From: Campylobacteraceae bacterium
Lineage (GTDB): Bacteria; Campylobacterota; Campylobacteria; Campylobacterales; Sulfurospirillaceae
Direction: 5' to 3'
NCBI GenBank assembly: GCA_027040375.1
Contig: JALUMJ010000203.1
Span: 1 to 6,306, forward strand
Length of the DNA: 6,306 bases
Part shown: piece by piece, positions 5,464-6,306 of the stretch
Numbering within the stretch: position 1 is the first letter of the stretch
Layout of the letters: each line of letters starts with the position of its first letter
Made by a program: the position numbers and the translations under genes
Notes under the pieces: model-generated
What the model was told of the DNA's origin: nothing
Seen by the model: the letters and a program-made list of their open reading frames with translations, nothing else
The model's database searches: none

Positions 5464-5954
5464 AAATCAACATGCTCCACAGTAGGAAGAGAGATTGGAG
5501 GTATTTTTCTTCTTTTTAAATGTTTGATTTTTTTTGGTTTTGTTATCACATTGGACTTTTTTATAAAAAATAGATTTTGAAGCTGTGAATTATTTAAAAT
5601 AATATAAACCAAGTCACCTCTATTTGCTAACTTTTTATAATGATAAAACTTGGCATAAGGCAATTTACCATTACTTTCATCTACACCTTGCACTTCATAT
5701 AGCCAAGATTTTTTAAGTTTATCATAGCTAAGTTTTTGGATAACACCTTTAATACTGCCTGAATATGTAGAAGTTCTCGGGGCAATATTGGGTTTTTTAG
5801 TATAAACTTTCGTTGAGTTTGTTTGAAAATTTTTATTTACATGTATAGTTTGTGGGCAAGTTTCTTGTGCGCGTGTTGCTTCACTAGTAGTTAGACTTGT
5901 CAAAGCACAACCTTGAAAAAAAACTATAAAAAAGATACTTAGTAGATATTTCAT
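5460..5954 (-). CDS. Small putative lipoprotein of unknown function
   Basis: I do not recognise this 164-residue protein. The N-terminus MKYLLSIFFIVFFQGC is a short signal peptide ending at C16, a plausible lipid-attachment cysteine, although the lipobox (FQGC) is a loose match to the L-A/S-G/A-C rule. After it come a Thr/Ser/Asn-rich linker (about 17-65), a compact segment rich in beta-type residues (about 66-132: GSIKGVIQKLSYDK, SWLYEVQGVDES, GDLVYIILNNS), and a basic proline-containing tail (KPKKIKHLKRRKIPP at 139-153). A second cysteine is at 33. The linker-plus-small-domain layout suggests a periplasmic-facing, membrane-tethered domain. The start at 5954 has an SD (AGGA, 5 bases upstream); an in-frame TTG 12 codons earlier would push a basic extension ahead of the signal and is rejected. 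The gene converges on the kinase, with both stop codons in one TTAA, and is divergent from ssrA. No functional link to the transporter is evident. Confidence 0.72.
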   Translation of the reverse strand: MKYLLSIFFIVFFQGCALTSLTTSEATRAQETCPQTIHVNKNFQTNSTKVYTKKPNIAPRTSTYSGSIKGVIQKLSYDKLKKSWLYEVQGVDESNGKLPYAKFYHYKKLANRGDLVYIILNNSQLQNLFFIKKSNVITKPKKIKHLKRRKIPPISLPTVEHVDF

Positions 5955-5959
5955 GATAA

Positions 5960-5963
5960 TCCT
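5960..5963 (-). promoter_or_regulatory. SD that decides the lipoprotein start
   Basis: AGGA on the minus strand, 5 bases before the ATG at 5954. It favours the start that gives a normal-length lipoprotein signal peptide over the upstream in-frame TTG at 5990. Confidence 0.6.
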
Positions 5964-6016
5964 ATAAAATTTTAAAAGAATAGTAGCCAAATTTTCATTA
6001 ATTTTTAATTTTATGG

Positions 6017-6022
6017 TATAAT
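6017..6022 (+). promoter_or_regulatory. -10 box of the ssrA promoter
   Basis: A perfect TATAAT in the context GGTATAATAAAG, preceded by an AT-rich stretch (5991-6014) with T and A runs and no -35 at the expected place. This is the usual look of Campylobacterota housekeeping promoters. Transcription would start near 6029, giving a leader of about 32 bases to be removed when the mature tmRNA 5' end at 6061 is made by RNase P. Confidence 0.75.
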
Positions 6023-6034
6023 AAAGGTATTAAT

Positions 6035-6048
6035 GTTCACAAGTGAAC
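6035..6048 (+). repeat. Palindrome in the ssrA precursor leader
   Basis: GTTCAC-AA-GTGAAC has perfect 6-base arms around a 2-base spacer. It lies between the inferred transcription start and the mature 5' end. As RNA it could fold as a 5-bp stem with a CAAG loop; as DNA it has the shape of a small operator just downstream of the start. No role can be assigned from sequence. Confidence 0.55.
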
Positions 6049-6060
6049 TTGATGACAAAT

Positions 6061-6306
6061 GGGGTTGACAAGGCTTCGACAGGAATAGTGTCATCTCTTG
6101 GTTGCATGTCGCGAGTGAAGGTCTAGCGTTACCAAACCTTCAAACACATAACTGCTAATAACAGTAACTATCGTCCAGCTCTCGCAGTAGCGTAGAGTTT
6201 AACAAACAAGCTTAATCGCTTTGGACTGCTTCCTCCTTTGATTCTATCTAAGAGGATTTTGGAAGTATAATAGCTAGGTAGATATATCTTAAGATTACCT
6301 CATCTT
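6061..6306 (+). ncRNA. ssrA: tmRNA (transfer-messenger RNA), 5' part, cut by the window edge
   Basis: tmRNA rescues stalled ribosomes with SmpB: it enters like alanyl-tRNA, then serves as message for a degradation tag. The 5' end GGGGTTGACAAGGCTTCGAC matches the conserved 5' tRNA-like half, including G3 of the alanine acceptor stem. Further in, TGAAGGT (6116-6122) pairs with ACCTTCA (6136-6142), fitting the first pseudoknot region before the tag. The tag frame is at 6154-6195. Downstream pairings (CTTCC 6229-6233 with GGAAG 6261-6265; AGGTA 6276-6280 with TACCT 6296-6300) fit the later pseudoknots. About 246 nt are present; the family is usually 350-400 nt, so the 3' tRNA-like half with the T arm, U70 and CCA end lies outside. 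It is transcribed away from the lipoprotein gene. Confidence 0.95.
6154..6195 (+). other. tmRNA tag reading frame (ANNSNYRPALAVA, stop TAG)
   Basis: Resume codon GCT at 6154 opens 13 codons, A-N-N-S-N-Y-R-P-A-L-A-V-A, ending at TAG (6193-6195). With the alanine carried by tmRNA itself the added tag would be 14 residues. The N-terminal ANN and the PA-x-A-x-A ending resemble Campylobacter and Helicobacter tags (ending PAYAKAA), but here the last residues are LAVA. Small hydrophobic C-terminal residues are what ClpXP and related proteases recognise. The frame is chosen because it follows the unpaired region after the first pseudoknot, starts with GCT and gives a family-like peptide. Confidence 0.88.

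Noticed and set aside
5955..5990. Upstream in-frame TTG for the lipoprotein
   Set aside because: It would add a basic extension before the signal peptide and lacks an SD; AGGA precedes the ATG at 5954.
1..6306. CRISPR array, insertion sequence, integrase, toxin-antitoxin or defence genes
   Set aside because: No regularly spaced long repeats, transposase-like frames or terminal inverted repeats were seen. ssrA can serve as an integration site for mobile elements, but its 3' end lies outside the window, so this cannot be judged here.

Overview
The window looks chromosomal and comes from an AT-rich member of the Campylobacterota (Epsilonproteobacteria), probably a free-living Sulfurimonas- or Sulfurospirillum-like lineage. 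Three things point there: the kinase H-box (GEMISNIAHQWRQPL) is of the type common in that phylum, the promoters have clear TATAAT -10 boxes but almost no -35, and the tmRNA tag begins with ANN. Genus-level placement is inference.

Layout, left to right. (1) At the left edge a minus-strand gene appears to begin: nine codons, an SD and a near-perfect sigma70 promoter. Just upstream is a 13-bp perfect hairpin that ends the neighbouring operon. (2) 126-3023, minus strand: a complete tripartite TRAP transporter operon in the order dctP (periplasmic binding protein), dctQ (small membrane subunit), dctM (large permease). An intercistronic hairpin lies between dctP and dctQ, and dctQ and dctM are coupled by an ATGA overlap. 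(3) 3144-5463: a two-component system in divergent orientation. The OmpR-type response regulator is on the minus strand, 120 bp upstream of dctP. The membrane-bound Cache-domain histidine kinase is on the plus strand and starts at TTG. (4) 5460-5954, minus strand: a small unrecognised lipoprotein, convergent with the kinase and sharing a TTAA tetranucleotide with it for both stop codons. (5) 6061 to the right edge: the 5' two thirds or so of ssrA (tmRNA), with its promoter, a palindromic leader and a complete tag reading frame encoding ANNSNYRPALAVA.

Likely joint function: the kinase senses a small carboxylate-like ligand in the periplasm through its Cache domain and phosphorylates the regulator. 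The regulator then activates the dctPQM promoter, which has a good -10 but no recognisable -35. GTAAC/GTTAC pentamers in register at 10-bp multiples lie upstream of that promoter and run into the end of the regulator gene; they are candidate binding sites. DctPQM would then import C4-dicarboxylates (succinate, fumarate, malate) using the Na+ gradient.

I see no mobile element, CRISPR array or clearly new system. The points of interest are regulatory architecture, the lipoprotein of unknown function and the tmRNA tag.
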